A stretch of DNA of 13,059 nucleotides from an uncultured Polyangiaceae bacterium (GCA_947258625.1 CAMYJN010000015.1:1-13059), one strand, 5' to 3'; positions 1 to 7,925 are shown, counted from the first letter of the stretch. Notes: generated by a model from the sequence alone, not told the origin. A program made the numbers and translations.

Positions 1-2
1 CA

Positions 3-1136
3 ATGGACGTCGAAGTCGAAGGCCGTGTTGAGATGGTCACGCTGAGTCTTCGAGACGGCGAGCTGCAGTGCGTGTCGAGCGACGCTCGGAACGATGGCCC
101 CCACGTTCTCGCAGCGCTCCAATTCGTCGCCGGAATGGAGACACGCGAAGACTCCTCGCCCCCCGGCTCACTCCCTTCCATCTCGGCCCAGCCGCCCGAG
201 CAAAGTTCAGCGAGCGAGCTCGCCGATGCGCTCGACGACCTGCTCACCGCGATCACGCGCATCGGTGTGGACAAGGCGCAGCACGCGCCTTCCGTCGATG
301 CGGCGCTCGAGCGCCTGATCGGTGTGGCACCGAAACCCACGCCGTCTGGCCTCGGCCGTTTCATCGGCCGCCTTCAGCAGGCGGTCCGATCAGCTGAGCT
401 CCGGCGTGTGGCACGACTTCTCAAAGGCGCCTCCGAGCTTGCCGACGCACTTCGCGCCGCGACGCCAACCCCGGAAGCCGCGCTGCGTGTCGGAGCATGG
501 CTGGGGGCTCGGCCCGGCTCGAGGCCGGACGTCGAGCTCCTCTACGACCGAACCATGATCGAGGTCGGCCGCGAATGGCTGTCGGGAACCGAGCGCGCAA
601 GCCTCGAACGCCGCTATCTGATCGACGCCCAATCGGGCGGCATCTATCGCGAAGACCGCGTGCGAAACGCGAACGCATCGCTCGGTCCGTGCCCGCGCGA
701 GCTTCAGGTCGGCTTGGCCGAGGTCGAGCCCGGACCCAACCCGAGGCGAATCCGCGTCCTGCAATATGAGGTTGAGCCCGACGTTCCCGCGGAGAGCTGG
801 GACAGCCTTCACCAAGTCGCGAGTCAGAGCTTCGTCCAAGTCACCGAACAATACCGATGCGCTCTGCGAACAAGCCCCGCCCTGTGCGAGCCGTTCGCTC
901 TCATCGCGCCATTTCGCATCGAGCGCGACGGCGTATTCAAGGCCTTCGACGCGGAAGGGCACCAGCTCGTCCTCGATCGGTCCGAGCGCCGCGGTGCGGT
1001 CCTCGCCTTCTACGACCTGCTGGCCCAGGGCATCGAGCCGTCCTGGTTGGCCGGGCGCCTCACCGACACCGGCACCACCGTCTGCCTCACGCCGTTCGCG
1101 ATGGGGACGTTCGACGGGAAGTACACCCGCCTGTGA
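3..1136 (+). CDS. Hypothetical protein, probably 5'-truncated, degenerate SWIM-like N-terminus
   Basis: I do not recognise a specific function. The frame is open from the left edge (only two bases precede the first ATG), so the true start is probably upstream and the visible 377 residues are probably a C-terminal part. Residues 23-34 have the spacing of a SWIM zinc finger (CxC...CxH followed by a hydrophobic helix, HVLAALQFV), but only Cys23 and His34 remain; Ser25 and Gly32 sit where the other two cysteines would be. Residues about 45-70 are a low-complexity Ser/Pro linker, residues 70-170 are mostly helical and Ala/Leu/Arg-rich, and residues 175-377 form a mixed alpha/beta domain with motifs such as RRYLIDAQSGGIYRED and CPRELQVGLAEVEPGP. 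No signal peptide or membrane segment is seen. It is separated from arsS by 84 bp, so a shared transcript is possible but not shown. The coding call is firm; the SWIM relationship is an inference. Confidence 0.7.
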   Translation: MDVEVEGRVEMVTLSLRDGELQCVSSDARNDGPHVLAALQFVAGMETREDSSPPGSLPSISAQPPEQSSASELADALDDLLTAITRIGVDKAQHAPSVDAALERLIGVAPKPTPSGLGRFIGRLQQAVRSAELRRVARLLKGASELADALRAATPTPEAALRVGAWLGARPGSRPDVELLYDRTMIEVGREWLSGTERASLERRYLIDAQSGGIYREDRVRNANASLGPCPRELQVGLAEVEPGPNPRRIRVLQYEVEPDVPAESWDSLHQVASQSFVQVTEQYRCALRTSPALCEPFALIAPFRIERDGVFKAFDAEGHQLVLDRSERRGAVLAFYDLLAQGIEPSWLAGRLTDTGTTVCLTPFAMGTFDGKYTRL

Positions 1137-1220
1137 TTTCTACTAACGGGATCGCAAGCGGCTGCTAACGTAGCCGCGTCGTTCCCGTAGGGCCTCTTGG
1201 CTGCCAACGGCCGCCCAACC

Positions 1221-2306
1221 ATGTCATCAAACCCGCAACCCAACGCAACCCCGAGACGCTCACTTCACGCAAGGCGCCTGCCGTTGGCAGCGTCCAGTCA
1301 CCAGCTCAGGCAGCTCGGCGCGCTGCCCATCGAAGGCGACTTCCACGAGACACTGAGCCGGGAGGGGCTGTGGCCGCTGCAACCCACGGCGATCGACATC
1401 CTTCAGGTCAACGTCGGAAAGCTCTGCAACCAGACCTGCCGTCACTGCCATGTCGACGCGGGCCCCGATCGCACCGAGGTCATGTCCCGGGAGACCGCCG
1501 AGCTCTGCGTCGAAGCGCTCAGGCGAAACGCGATCCCTACGGTCGACATCACCGGCGGGGCACCCGAGCTCAATCCGCATTTCCGCTGGCTCGTCGAGCA
1601 GTGCGCAGCGCTCGATCGGCACGTCATCAACCGCTGCAACCTGACGATCTTGGAGACCGGCCCGCACCGCGATTTGCCGGAGTTCTTTGCGCGACACCGT
1701 GTGGAGCTCGTGTGCTCGCTGCCGCACTACCAAGCAGCTTGCACCAACACACAGCGAGGGGACGGCGTATTCGAAAAGAGCCTGCGCGCACTGCGGCGCC
1801 TGAACGAGCTCGGCTACGGGGACGGTCGTTCGGGGCTTCGCCTGGTCTTGGTGACCAACCCGGTCGGCGCGGTGCTTCCGGCCGCCCAAACGTGCTTGGA
1901 GGCCGAGTGGAAACGCGAGATGAAGCGGCTCCACGACCTGTCGTTCGACTCGCTGTACACGATCACGAACATGCCGATCAGCCGATACCTCGATTGGCTG
2001 CTCGAGTCGGGCAATCTCGAAGGCTACATGCGGAGACTGATTGAATCGTTCAACCCCCAGGCGGCGCAGGGCCTGATGTGCCGCAGCATGGTTTCGGTCG
2101 GCTGGGACGGGCGGCTCTTCGATTGCGACTTCAACCAAATGCTCAACATCCCGCTGTCGGGCGCAGCCCCCCAGCACATCCGCGACTTCGATCTCGCCCG
2201 GCTCGAGGCCCGTAGAATTCAGACCAACAGGCACTGCTACGGCTGCACCGCCGGCTCCGGTTCGAGCTGCACGGGCGTGACCGATCGGTCACAATCCCTC
2301 CTATGA
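1221..2306 (+). CDS. arsS: Arsenosugar biosynthesis radical SAM protein ArsS
   Basis: A radical SAM enzyme of the ArsS family, thought to act after arsenic methylation in arsenosugar synthesis. Counting from the ATG at 1221 (361 residues), the cluster motif CNQTCRHC places the [4Fe-4S] ligands at Cys69, Cys73 and Cys76 inside the family signature LQVNVGKLCNQTCRHCHVDA. It is followed by the SAM-binding stretch VDITGGAPELNP and by NRCNLTIL. The C-terminal half matches the DUF3641-type extension found in this family, with conserved cysteines in MCRSMVSVGWDGRLFDCDFN and a C-terminal CYGCTAGSGSSC motif that could bind another cluster. An in-frame TTG at 1197 would add 8 residues; neither start has a clear Shine-Dalgarno, and I chose the ATG because the family N-terminus is short and variable. 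The stop overlaps the ATG of the transglutaminase-like gene (ATGA), which implies translational coupling. The usual partner methyltransferase ArsM is not in the window. Confidence 0.9.
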   Translation: MSSNPQPNATPRRSLHARRLPLAASSHQLRQLGALPIEGDFHETLSREGLWPLQPTAIDILQVNVGKLCNQTCRHCHVDAGPDRTEVMSRETAELCVEALRRNAIPTVDITGGAPELNPHFRWLVEQCAALDRHVINRCNLTILETGPHRDLPEFFARHRVELVCSLPHYQAACTNTQRGDGVFEKSLRALRRLNELGYGDGRSGLRLVLVTNPVGAVLPAAQTCLEAEWKREMKRLHDLSFDSLYTITNMPISRYLDWLLESGNLEGYMRRLIESFNPQAAQGLMCRSMVSVGWDGRLFDCDFNQMLNIPLSGAAPQHIRDFDLARLEARRIQTNRHCYGCTAGSGSSCTGVTDRSQSLL

Positions 2307-2971
2307 ACGACGCCTTGGCCGCTACTCCGACCATCGACTGCGACCACGCCGATGTCCTCGCGTTCGCCAGGGAGCACGCCGGAGCTAGCGTCGACCCACG
2401 TACGCAGGCGGTCGAGCTCTACTACGCGGTTCGCGACGGCGTTCGCTACGACCCCTATGGGCTGGTCCTGACCATCCCAGGCCTGAAGGCGAGCCGGTCG
2501 CTGGAGCTCCGCCGGGCCTGGTGCGTGCCCAAGGCGATTTTGCTGGCGGCGGCCTGCCGGGCCCTCGGAATCCCGGCACGGCTCGGCTTTGCCGACGTGA
2601 AGAACCATCTCTCTACGGAGCGCATGCGCCAAACCATGAAGACCGACGTGTTCTACTGGCACGGGTACACCGCGATTGCGCTCGGTGGCCAATGGGTCAA
2701 GGCCACGCCTGCGTTCAACATCGAGCTTTGCGAAAAGTTTCGCATGAAGCCCTTGGAGTTCGATGGAATCGAGGATTCGATATACCACCCCTTCGATCTG
2801 GATGGCCATCAGCACATGGAGTATCTCCGGTTCCACGGCGAGTTCGATGATCTGCCTTTCGACAGGATGATGAACGCCTTTGCAACGCACTACTCCCAAG
2901 AGATGTACGAGGGCGCAGTCGGCGACTTCGACCGCGACGTCGACGAAGAGACCCGCGACAACGCCAGCTAG
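2303..2971 (+). CDS. Transglutaminase-like cysteine peptidase-fold protein
   Basis: A 222-residue soluble protein with the transglutaminase core. The nucleophile is Cys74 in RAWCVPKA, at the start of the long helix KAILLAAACRALGIPARLG. The catalytic His is His120 in YWHGYTAI. In many family members the third residue is an Asp in a WxxVDPT motif; here the matching strand reads WVKATPAFN (131-139), so the Asp is replaced by Ala134 and Asn139 or another residue may fill the role. From memory, a bacterial subfamily shares this ATPAFN form, so it need not mean lost activity. No signal peptide is seen, so it probably acts in the cytoplasm. Its ATG overlaps the arsS stop by 4 bp, which ties its expression to arsS. 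The substrate is unknown; peptidase, amidase or cross-linking chemistry are all possible. Its stop lies 2 bp from the end of the convergent kinase gene. Confidence 0.85.
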   Translation: MNDALAATPTIDCDHADVLAFAREHAGASVDPRTQAVELYYAVRDGVRYDPYGLVLTIPGLKASRSLELRRAWCVPKAILLAAACRALGIPARLGFADVKNHLSTERMRQTMKTDVFYWHGYTAIALGGQWVKATPAFNIELCEKFRMKPLEFDGIEDSIYHPFDLDGHQHMEYLRFHGEFDDLPFDRMMNAFATHYSQEMYEGAVGDFDRDVDEETRDNAS

Positions 2972-2973
2972 GC

Positions 2974-3897
2974 TCAACGCTCGTCGCCGAGCTCGACCCG
3001 CGCTGGCGCGTGATCTTCGCCGAGGTCAATGACCGCATCGGCGCGCTCGGGCATCTCTTCCCACATGAAGCGGGTCAGTCGCTCGAAATGCATGACGAAG
3101 CGGCGAACTTCGGCCGGCGTCATGACCTCGGGGCCGCTGCGGGCCGCCCGAAGGCGCGCTTCCTGTTCTTCGCGCCAGGCATAGACGTCGTCGAAGCTCG
3201 GCGGACGCAACATGAGCAGCACGTCGAGCTCAGCGAAGAGCGCCTGGTAGCGGCGGCCGAGCTCGCGATTCACGTACCAGCGCCAATCCCCGGTCGGGTC
3301 CTCCCCGCGCTCGAGCTCGTTGACCGGCGCGTTGAGCTCGTCGGCGCGCTGCGGTCGCGCGCCCATGCACCAGCCCTCGAAAATCACGAGGTCGCAACGC
3401 CCCTCCCAGGGAGGCCAATCGGCCACCCGATGGCGCTCGTCCTTGGCCTTGTCGAACCTCGGCAACGCGATCGGTCGGCCCTCCCGCAGACAGCGAAGGA
3501 CGCGAATCCCGAGCTCCGCATCGTGCGTGCCGGGCACACCGCGCGTAGCCAGCAGGAGATGAATCGTCTGCGCGCGCTCGAGCCGTTGCGCTCGCGAAAG
3601 ATAGAGGTCATCGAGCGATAGGATTGCAGCGCGCAACCCGTGGGCGCGCCCGAGCAGCCGCTGCAGCAGCCGAGCCAAAGTCGACTTCCCGGTGCCCTGC
3701 GCGCCATTGAGTCCAAGCACCAGCGTCCGATCCTCGACATGATCGGCCACCCAGGCCGTCATCGGCACATAGAAATCTGCAATCAACTCATCCGACGGCC
3801 GAGCGATCCCTTCCTCGGCGCACCAAGCCTCGACGTCGGCACGGACGTCAGGAATCCCCGCGTGAATACTGCCACCAAAGGACCGCGGCCAAAGCAT
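2974..3897 (-). CDS. P-loop kinase of the D-glycerate 3-kinase family
   Basis: Predicted to phosphorylate D-glycerate to 3-phosphoglycerate, linking glycolate/serine-pathway glycerate to central metabolism. The 307-residue protein has the Walker A motif GAQGTGKS (65-72), a SLDDLYL motif (94-100) typical of this uridine-kinase-like superfamily, then GTHDAELG, LPRFDKAKDERH and the signature VIFEGWCMGA (171-180), all in the order seen in plant-type GLYK enzymes. The start at 3897 was chosen because AAGAGG lies 6 bases upstream on the minus strand and the reading frame upstream of it becomes Arg-rich and runs through the intergenic repeat and the divergent gene. The C-terminal third (LLMLRPPSFDDVYAWREEQE) is also characteristic of bacterial members. 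It is convergent with the transglutaminase-like gene (2-bp gap) and divergent from the cobalamin-binding gene across an 80-bp gap. An alternative is a related uridine/phosphoribulokinase-like kinase with another substrate. Confidence 0.85.
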   Translation of the reverse strand: MLWPRSFGGSIHAGIPDVRADVEAWCAEEGIARPSDELIADFYVPMTAWVADHVEDRTLVLGLNGAQGTGKSTLARLLQRLLGRAHGLRAAILSLDDLYLSRAQRLERAQTIHLLLATRGVPGTHDAELGIRVLRCLREGRPIALPRFDKAKDERHRVADWPPWEGRCDLVIFEGWCMGARPQRADELNAPVNELERGEDPTGDWRWYVNRELGRRYQALFAELDVLLMLRPPSFDDVYAWREEQEARLRAARSGPEVMTPAEVRRFVMHFERLTRFMWEEMPERADAVIDLGEDHAPARVELGDER

Positions 3898-3924
3898 GGA
3901 GCCTCTTATACCATCGCCAGCACG

Positions 3925-3960
3925 GACACTGACGCTGACGCTGGCGCTGTCGCGGCCACT
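3925..3960 (+). repeat. GRCRCY hexamer tract 1 (short, in divergent promoter gap)
   Basis: Four perfect consecutive GRCRCY units (GACACT, GACGCT, GACGCT, GGCGCT; 3925-3948) followed by two degraded in-phase units (GTCGCG, GCCACT). The tract fills about half of the 80-bp gap between the divergently transcribed glycerate-kinase-like and B12-binding genes, so any promoter for either gene must overlap or abut it. A TATAAG hexamer on the minus strand (3905-3910) would place its -35 region inside the tract. Confidence 0.8.
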
Positions 3961-3977
3961 GAAGTAAACCTCCCCCA

Positions 3978-4391
3978 ATGCCCGCCGCCAAGATCCGAAT
4001 CCTCGTCGCGAAGCCCGGGCTCGACGGTCACGATCGCGGGGCCAAAGTCGTCGCGCGCGCGCTGCGCGATGCGGGCTTCGAAGTGGTGTATACGGGGCTT
4101 CACCAGACGCCGGACATGATCGCCGTAGCGGCCGTTCAGGAAGATGTCGACGCCGTAGGGCTCTCGGTGATGTCAGGCGCCCACAACACCCTCTTTCCCG
4201 CAGTGATCGACGCCCTTTCGGCGCGCGGCGCCGACGACATCCTGGTCTTCGGTGGCGGGATCGTCCCAGAGCAAGACCTGGAGGCGCTCCTCGCAAAGGG
4301 CGTCGGCGCGATCTTCACCCCCGGCGCACCGCTCGATGAAATCGTCCAATGGATTCACAGCCATGTGAAGCCCCGGTCTCTCGCGCTCTGA
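3978..4391 (+). CDS. Methylmalonyl-CoA mutase-type cobalamin-binding subunit
   Basis: A stand-alone 137-residue B12-binding domain, equivalent to the C-terminal domain of methylmalonyl-CoA mutase or to the small subunit of split acyl-CoA mutases. The DxHxxG motif is DGHDRG (16-21), with His18 as the expected lower axial cobalt ligand after the dimethylbenzimidazole tail is displaced. LSVMSGAH (62-69) supplies the conserved Ser/Gly of the nucleotide-tail pocket, and VFGGGIVP (90-97) the conserved GG turn. The domain is complete and begins almost at the ATG, so this is not a truncated large mutase. The partner large subunit and the MeaB-type GTPase chaperone are not in the window, so it must pair with a product encoded elsewhere. 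No Shine-Dalgarno is visible (a C-rich run precedes the ATG). It converges on the cytochrome gene with 24 bp between stops. Confidence 0.92.
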   Translation: MPAAKIRILVAKPGLDGHDRGAKVVARALRDAGFEVVYTGLHQTPDMIAVAAVQEDVDAVGLSVMSGAHNTLFPAVIDALSARGADDILVFGGGIVPEQDLEALLAKGVGAIFTPGAPLDEIVQWIHSHVKPRSLAL

Positions 4392-4415
4392 ATCTCGGCC
4401 CGTAGCGCGTCGCCG

Positions 4416-5930
4416 TCACCCCGGCGGAAGTCCGTGACCGGGAACGACCAAGGTTTTCTTGTAACCCTCGTAGTCGAAGAGGTCGCTGTGCTGCGTGTTG
4501 TGACACTGAAGGCAGGTCGACTCGGGCGTGTCGCGAAGGATGCCGAACTCCTCCGGGTTCTTTGCATGTGCAGCCCCAGGTCCGTGACAGCTCTCGCATC
4601 CCACGTTGACCAGCCCGAGATCGAGGTTGTGGGTCACCGTCGATCCGCCAGGCCGCTCATAGCCGGTCACGTGACACCCCACGCAGTCGAGGTTGTATTC
4701 CTTGTTGCGCTCCTGCAGCGTGCGGTAGGCGTGCCCATGGGCATGCGTGCTCCACCAGGCATAGGCAGGCTGGTGACAAGCGCTGCACGCCGCCGACCCC
4801 ACGTACGCGATGTCGTCCGGTCCAAGCGGCGGAGGCTTGAGATTCGCGAACGCGATTCGATTGGCGTCGTTCACGACCTTGTCGTGCTTGCGCATGAGCG
4901 CCTCGACCGCCGGGTCTTTTGGCGCCTTCTTCGGGAGGGGAATCCAAGTCGCATAGAGCGCGTTGCGGTCGATTGAGGTCACAGGCTCATCCAAAGCCTG
5001 CCGCTCTTTTTGGAGTGCCGCCAAGCGGTCCCTCTGCGAATCGAGGTCCGCTGCGTCGACGTCGCCCGACTTCTCCCACCTCGCAATCTTCTCACCGAGG
5101 TCCGAGAGCTGCTCATCCAAGCGGCGCGCACGTTCGGTGCGCGACCAGTCGCTTCGATCGACCAACGCTTCGCCCTTCTTTTTTTGGTACACGTCGACGA
5201 CGGTGAGCCCTTGGCCCTGCCGGCTCGCGTGCAGGAGCCAGGCACGGCCCGCCTCGCGGGGAGACACCGGGGCATCTTCGTCGAGCCCGCCTTGAATCAC
5301 CAGGTCGACGCCGTCGATGGCGCCAATACGATTAGCGTCGCGGCGCGACCCGTCGACGAGGGCGATGGTCAACTCGGAGTTTGCCTCCGCCTGCGCGACC
5401 AGCGGCTTGACGGCGCTTCGGTCCGCGCCGGGACGGACCCCAACGACGGCCAGGCGAAGGTCGCCAGCCTTCACGCGCAGCAGCTCGACATCGCCCTGCA
5501 TCGCAAGCCATGGGAAATCGGACGCGGCCTTCACGGCGTCGAGGGTTTCGGAAGGCTGTGCGCGATCGCTTCGACCGGGCAGAACGGCAGCAACCTGCAA
5601 GCCATCCAGAATCCCCGCGAGGGTCTTGGCGTTGCGGCTCGCCTGGTCGACGCGCACCGGCTCGATCGTGGCCGTGTCGAAGAACGTATCTCCGGCGATC
5701 AGGAACACCACCGGAGCAGGCCCTTTGCGGAGGGCTCGAATCTGAGCGGCGAGCCGGTCGATGCCTCCAAGGGGATCGCTCGTGCAGCCGCAAGGCGCGA
5801 GATAGCCTTTTAGGTCGGTGACGAGCGCGATCCGAACGCTGGGCGTCTCGGCGCCATCCGCGCCCTTGGGCTGGCCCCGGCTGCAGCCAAAACTGAGGCT
5901 CAGAGCCAAGACGGTAAGGAAGCAACGCAT
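4416..5930 (-). CDS. Tetraheme cytochrome c lipoprotein with UshA/metallophosphatase-like N-terminal domain
   Basis: A 504-residue exported protein. Residues 1-16 form a short hydrophobic signal ending in SFGC, a plausible but non-ideal lipobox with Cys16 as the lipidated residue. Residues 32-250 resemble the UshA-like metallophosphatase fold: ALVTDLKGYLAPCGCTSDPL with the paired cysteines Cys47/Cys49, then GGIDRL and VVFLIAGDTFFDT. The usual phosphoesterase metal ligands are largely missing (no DxH; LPGRSD where GNHD/E is expected). Residues 264-316 are charged and heptad-like, a likely coiled coil. Four heme-binding motifs follow: CSACH (382-386), CVGCH (416-420), CESCH (445-449) and CLQCH (473-477), arranged as in cytochrome c554-type domains, with extra His in HAHGHAYR as possible axial ligands. 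It probably acts in the periplasm or at the outer membrane in electron transfer or redox chemistry of an inorganic substrate. It stands alone on the minus strand, back to back with rpsP. Confidence 0.88.
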   Translation of the reverse strand: MRCFLTVLALSLSFGCSRGQPKGADGAETPSVRIALVTDLKGYLAPCGCTSDPLGGIDRLAAQIRALRKGPAPVVFLIAGDTFFDTATIEPVRVDQASRNAKTLAGILDGLQVAAVLPGRSDRAQPSETLDAVKAASDFPWLAMQGDVELLRVKAGDLRLAVVGVRPGADRSAVKPLVAQAEANSELTIALVDGSRRDANRIGAIDGVDLVIQGGLDEDAPVSPREAGRAWLLHASRQGQGLTVVDVYQKKKGEALVDRSDWSRTERARRLDEQLSDLGEKIARWEKSGDVDAADLDSQRDRLAALQKERQALDEPVTSIDRNALYATWIPLPKKAPKDPAVEALMRKHDKVVNDANRIAFANLKPPPLGPDDIAYVGSAACSACHQPAYAWWSTHAHGHAYRTLQERNKEYNLDCVGCHVTGYERPGGSTVTHNLDLGLVNVGCESCHGPGAAHAKNPEEFGILRDTPESTCLQCHNTQHSDLFDYEGYKKTLVVPGHGLPPG

Positions 5931-5986
5931 CCCATTGGTTCTAGCGCCCGAGCGCCGAGCCGCAAAACACCGTCCGGGGCGGCGGC

Positions 5987-6015
5987 TTGACGGCGAGGCA
6001 GGCTCTGACTAGCTT
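5987..6015 (+). promoter_or_regulatory. Candidate sigma70-type promoter of the rpsP operon
   Basis: TTGACG at 5987-5992 matches 5 of 6 positions of the -35 consensus. A 17-bp spacer leads to TAGCTT at 6010-6015, a weak -10 (3 of 6). Transcription would begin near 6022 and give a leader of about 40 nt before rpsP. The position in the rpsP/cytochrome divergent gap is right, but the -10 is poor. Confidence 0.4.
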
Positions 6016-6028
6016 CCGGCGTCTTTCG

Positions 6029-6045
6029 GGCGGGTTCGACCCGCC
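6029..6045 (+). promoter_or_regulatory. Leader hairpin upstream of rpsP
   Basis: A perfect 7-bp stem (GGCGGGT / ACCCGCC) with a TCG loop ends 6 bases before the rpsP Shine-Dalgarno (GAGGA, 6052-6056). It would lie in the short 5' leader of the translation operon and could stabilise the mRNA or take part in feedback control. There is no T-run after it, so it is not an intrinsic terminator. A GC-rich genome makes such stems fairly common by chance. Confidence 0.35.
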
Positions 6046-6060
6046 GCTTACGAGGAATCC

Positions 6061-6324
6061 ATGGTCAAGGTTCGACTGGCACGCGCCGGCGCCAAAAAGC
6101 GTCCCTACTATCACATTGTCGTCACCGATAAGGAAAAGCCTCGCGACGGGCGCTTTATCGAGCAGATTGGCACCTACGATCCCAGCCGCCCCATCGGGGA
6201 GGCAAGCGTCAACCAAGCGCGTCTCGACTACTGGGTCGGGGTTGGCGCCCAGGTCAGCGATCGTGTCCGCGACGTGGTCAAAGAGCACAACAAGGCCGTG
6301 GCTGCTGCAGCCGCCGCGTCATAG
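6061..6324 (+). CDS. rpsP: 30S ribosomal protein S16
   Basis: An 87-residue protein of normal S16 length, needed for 30S subunit assembly around 16S rRNA. The N-terminus MVKVRLARAGAKKRPYYHIV and the following GRFIEQIGTYDPSRP are the family's hallmark segments; the tail is an Ala-rich helix. A Shine-Dalgarno GAGGA lies 4 bases before the ATG. It is the first gene of the classic rpsP-khpA-rimM-trmD order, with 12 bp to khpA, so all four are probably one transcript. There are no unusual substitutions. Confidence 0.97.
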   Translation: MVKVRLARAGAKKRPYYHIVVTDKEKPRDGRFIEQIGTYDPSRPIGEASVNQARLDYWVGVGAQVSDRVRDVVKEHNKAVAAAAAAS

Positions 6325-6336
6325 GCGAGCACCGAA

Positions 6337-6582
6337 ATGGCTGGAGACAAGCTGCAGGACCTGATCGCGTACATCGCGAGCTCACTGGTTGACGACCCGG
6401 ACGCGGTCGAGGTGAACGTGGTCGAGGAAGACCGCGCCGTCGTACTCGAGCTGACCGTGGCCCCTGACGACCTCGGAAAGGTCATCGGCAAAGAAGGCCG
6501 CACCGCCCGTGCGATGCGCACGCTTCTGGCCGCCACCTCGGCGCGCCTTCGCAAGCGCGCCATCCTCGACATCCTCGAGTAA
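6337..6582 (+). CDS. khpA: KH-domain RNA-binding protein KhpA
   Basis: An 81-residue single KH-domain protein (KhpA/YlqC family). The RNA-gripping GxxG loop is Gly51-Lys-Glu-Gly54 inside GKVIGKEGRTARAM, and the N-terminal helix and strand LQDLIAYIASSLVDDPDAV is typical. KhpA proteins form dimers, often with KhpB, and bind many small RNAs and mRNAs. Its place between rpsP and rimM is the usual one in many bacteria and supports the call. The Shine-Dalgarno is weak, so translation may rely on coupling to rpsP. Confidence 0.95.
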   Translation: MAGDKLQDLIAYIASSLVDDPDAVEVNVVEEDRAVVLELTVAPDDLGKVIGKEGRTARAMRTLLAATSARLRKRAILDILE

Positions 6583-6614
6583 CCCTCTGCCCCAGCGGGG
6601 TATGAAAGGCACCT

Positions 6615-7154
6615 GTGAGCGAACGTGCCGAACCGGTTTCCTGGATCGAGCTGGGTGTCATCACGCGGCCACAGGGCGTGAGGGGCGAAATCCGAGTCCA
6701 CGTGTTCAATCCGGACTCGACCCTGCTCGAGGAGTTGGCCGAGGTCTTCTTGATCGGCAAAAAGGACGAAGAACCGGCGCTCGTCGAAATTCGATCCGCG
6801 CGACGCGGTCCGAAAGCATTGATCATGCGCTTGGAGGGCGTGAGCTCGCGCGAAGACGTCGAAGCGCTTCGCGGCTACACCTTGTGCATCCCGCGCGCAG
6901 CGTTGCCCGACCTCGAAGACGGCGACTACTACCACGCAGACCTGATCGGCCTCGAAGCGTTCGAAGGCACCGAATCGATCGGCAGAGTCGTCGATGTCCT
7001 CGACTACCCGAGCGCCGAGTGCTTGAAGATCGAGCGTCCAGGTGGTTTCCTCGAGGTGCCGATGCTTCCGAAGTGGCTCGTTCGAGTCGACGTCGAGGCT
7101 GGCAAAGTGCTCCTCAAAGACCTCGATGACATTCCCCTGCAGAAGTCTCCCTGA
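6615..7154 (+). CDS. rimM: Ribosome maturation factor RimM
   Basis: A 179-residue two-domain protein that binds S19 and helps mature the 16S rRNA 3' domain in the 30S head. The N-terminal RimM domain has [19 protein letters not shown] (13-31), with the GxRGE signature. The C-terminal PRC-barrel domain begins near residue 101 at [16 protein letters not shown], including the conserved YYH aromatic patch, and ends with [19 protein letters not shown]. The start is GTG at 6615, with AAAGG at 6605-6609 as Shine-Dalgarno; no ATG lies at a better position. Its TGA shares one base with the trmD ATG (TGATG), so the two are translationally coupled. A small CCCC-AGC-GGGG stem (6590-6600) lies in the 32-bp gap after khpA, but with no T-run. 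Confidence 0.95.
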   Translation: MSERAEPVSWIELGVITRPQGVRGEIRVHVFNPDSTLLEELAEVFLIGKKDEEPALVEIRSARRGPKALIMRLEGVSSREDVEALRGYTLCIPRAALPDLEDGDYYHADLIGLEAFEGTESIGRVVDVLDYPSAECLKIERPGGFLEVPMLPKWLVRVDVEAGKVLLKDLDDIPLQKSP

Positions 7155-7885
7155 TGCGATTTGAGATCGTCACGCTCTTCCCGGAGCTCTTCGATGGCCT
7201 CCGTACCGGACTGCTAGGAAAGGCCCAGGAAGCAGGCGTCATCGACATCCAGGCGATCACCCCACGCGAGTTTACAAGCGATCGTCATCGTACCGTCGAT
7301 GACGCACCGTATGGCGGCGGGAGCGGAATGGTTCTCATGCCAGGCCCGATTGTGGAAACCTTGGACCATCTCGACGAAGCGAGGGGAGGGAAGCCGACAC
7401 ACCGACTGCTTCTCACGCCGCAAGGCGCGCGTTTCTCCCAAGCACACGCGCGGAGGTTCTCCGAGCTCGATTCGCTGACGTTGGTCTGCGGCCGCTACGA
7501 GGGCTTCGACGAACGCATTCGCGGGCTCGTCGACGAAGAGGTTTCACTCGGCGATTTCGTCTTGCTCGGCGGCGAGGCGGCCGCACTTGCGGTCATCGAA
7601 GCGACCGCACGCCTGCTGCCAGGTGTCCTCGGGAACGAGGAGTCAGCCGCCGACGAATCCCACGCTGACGGTCTGCTGGAGTACCCGCAGTACACTCGCC
7701 CCGAAGAATTTCGCGGCGAAAGAGTCCCCGACATCTTGCGCTCCGGAAACCACGCGGCGATCGCACGCTGGAGAAGGAAGGAATCGCTCAGGCGAACCCT
7801 CGAACGAAGGCCCGACTTGTTGGAAACCGCGGCGCTGACCGACGAGGACCACAAGCTCCTCGACGAGATCCGAGCCGAGCGCTAA
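7154..7885 (+). CDS. trmD: tRNA (guanine-N1-)-methyltransferase TrmD
   Basis: A 243-residue SPOUT methyltransferase that makes m1G37 in tRNAs reading CNN/GNN-type codons, preventing +1 frameshifting. The family segments are all present: [30 protein letters not shown] (49-63), [13 protein letters not shown] (110-122), [20 protein letters not shown] (131-150, the trefoil-knot SAM site) and [13 protein letters not shown], followed by [15 protein letters not shown]. The length is normal for the family and no key segment is missing. It is coupled to rimM by the TGATG overlap. In most bacteria rplS follows trmD; here the operon ends and a hexamer repeat tract begins 40 bp after the stop. Confidence 0.97.
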   Translation: MRFEIVTLFPELFDGLRTGLLGKAQEAGVIDIQAITPREFTSDRHRTVDDAPYGGGSGMVLMPGPIVETLDHLDEARGGKPTHRLLLTPQGARFSQAHARRFSELDSLTLVCGRYEGFDERIRGLVDEEVSLGDFVLLGGEAAALAVIEATARLLPGVLGNEESAADESHADGLLEYPQYTRPEEFRGERVPDILRSGNHAAIARWRRKESLRRTLERRPDLLETAALTDEDHKLLDEIRAER

Positions 7886-7925
7886 CCCCGTCACACCCCC
7901 AAACTCGGACCCGTTCCCGTTCCCG

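Noticed and set aside
1159..1178. GCGGCT/AGCCGC stem after the first gene as a terminator
   Set aside because: A six-base stem with an eight-base loop and no T-run is expected often at this GC content.
3898..4296. N-terminal extension of the glycerate-kinase-like gene up to an ATG at 4296
   Set aside because: The extra 133 codons are Arg-rich, run through the repeat tract and lie antisense to the clear B12-binding gene; the ATG at 3897 has a good Shine-Dalgarno.
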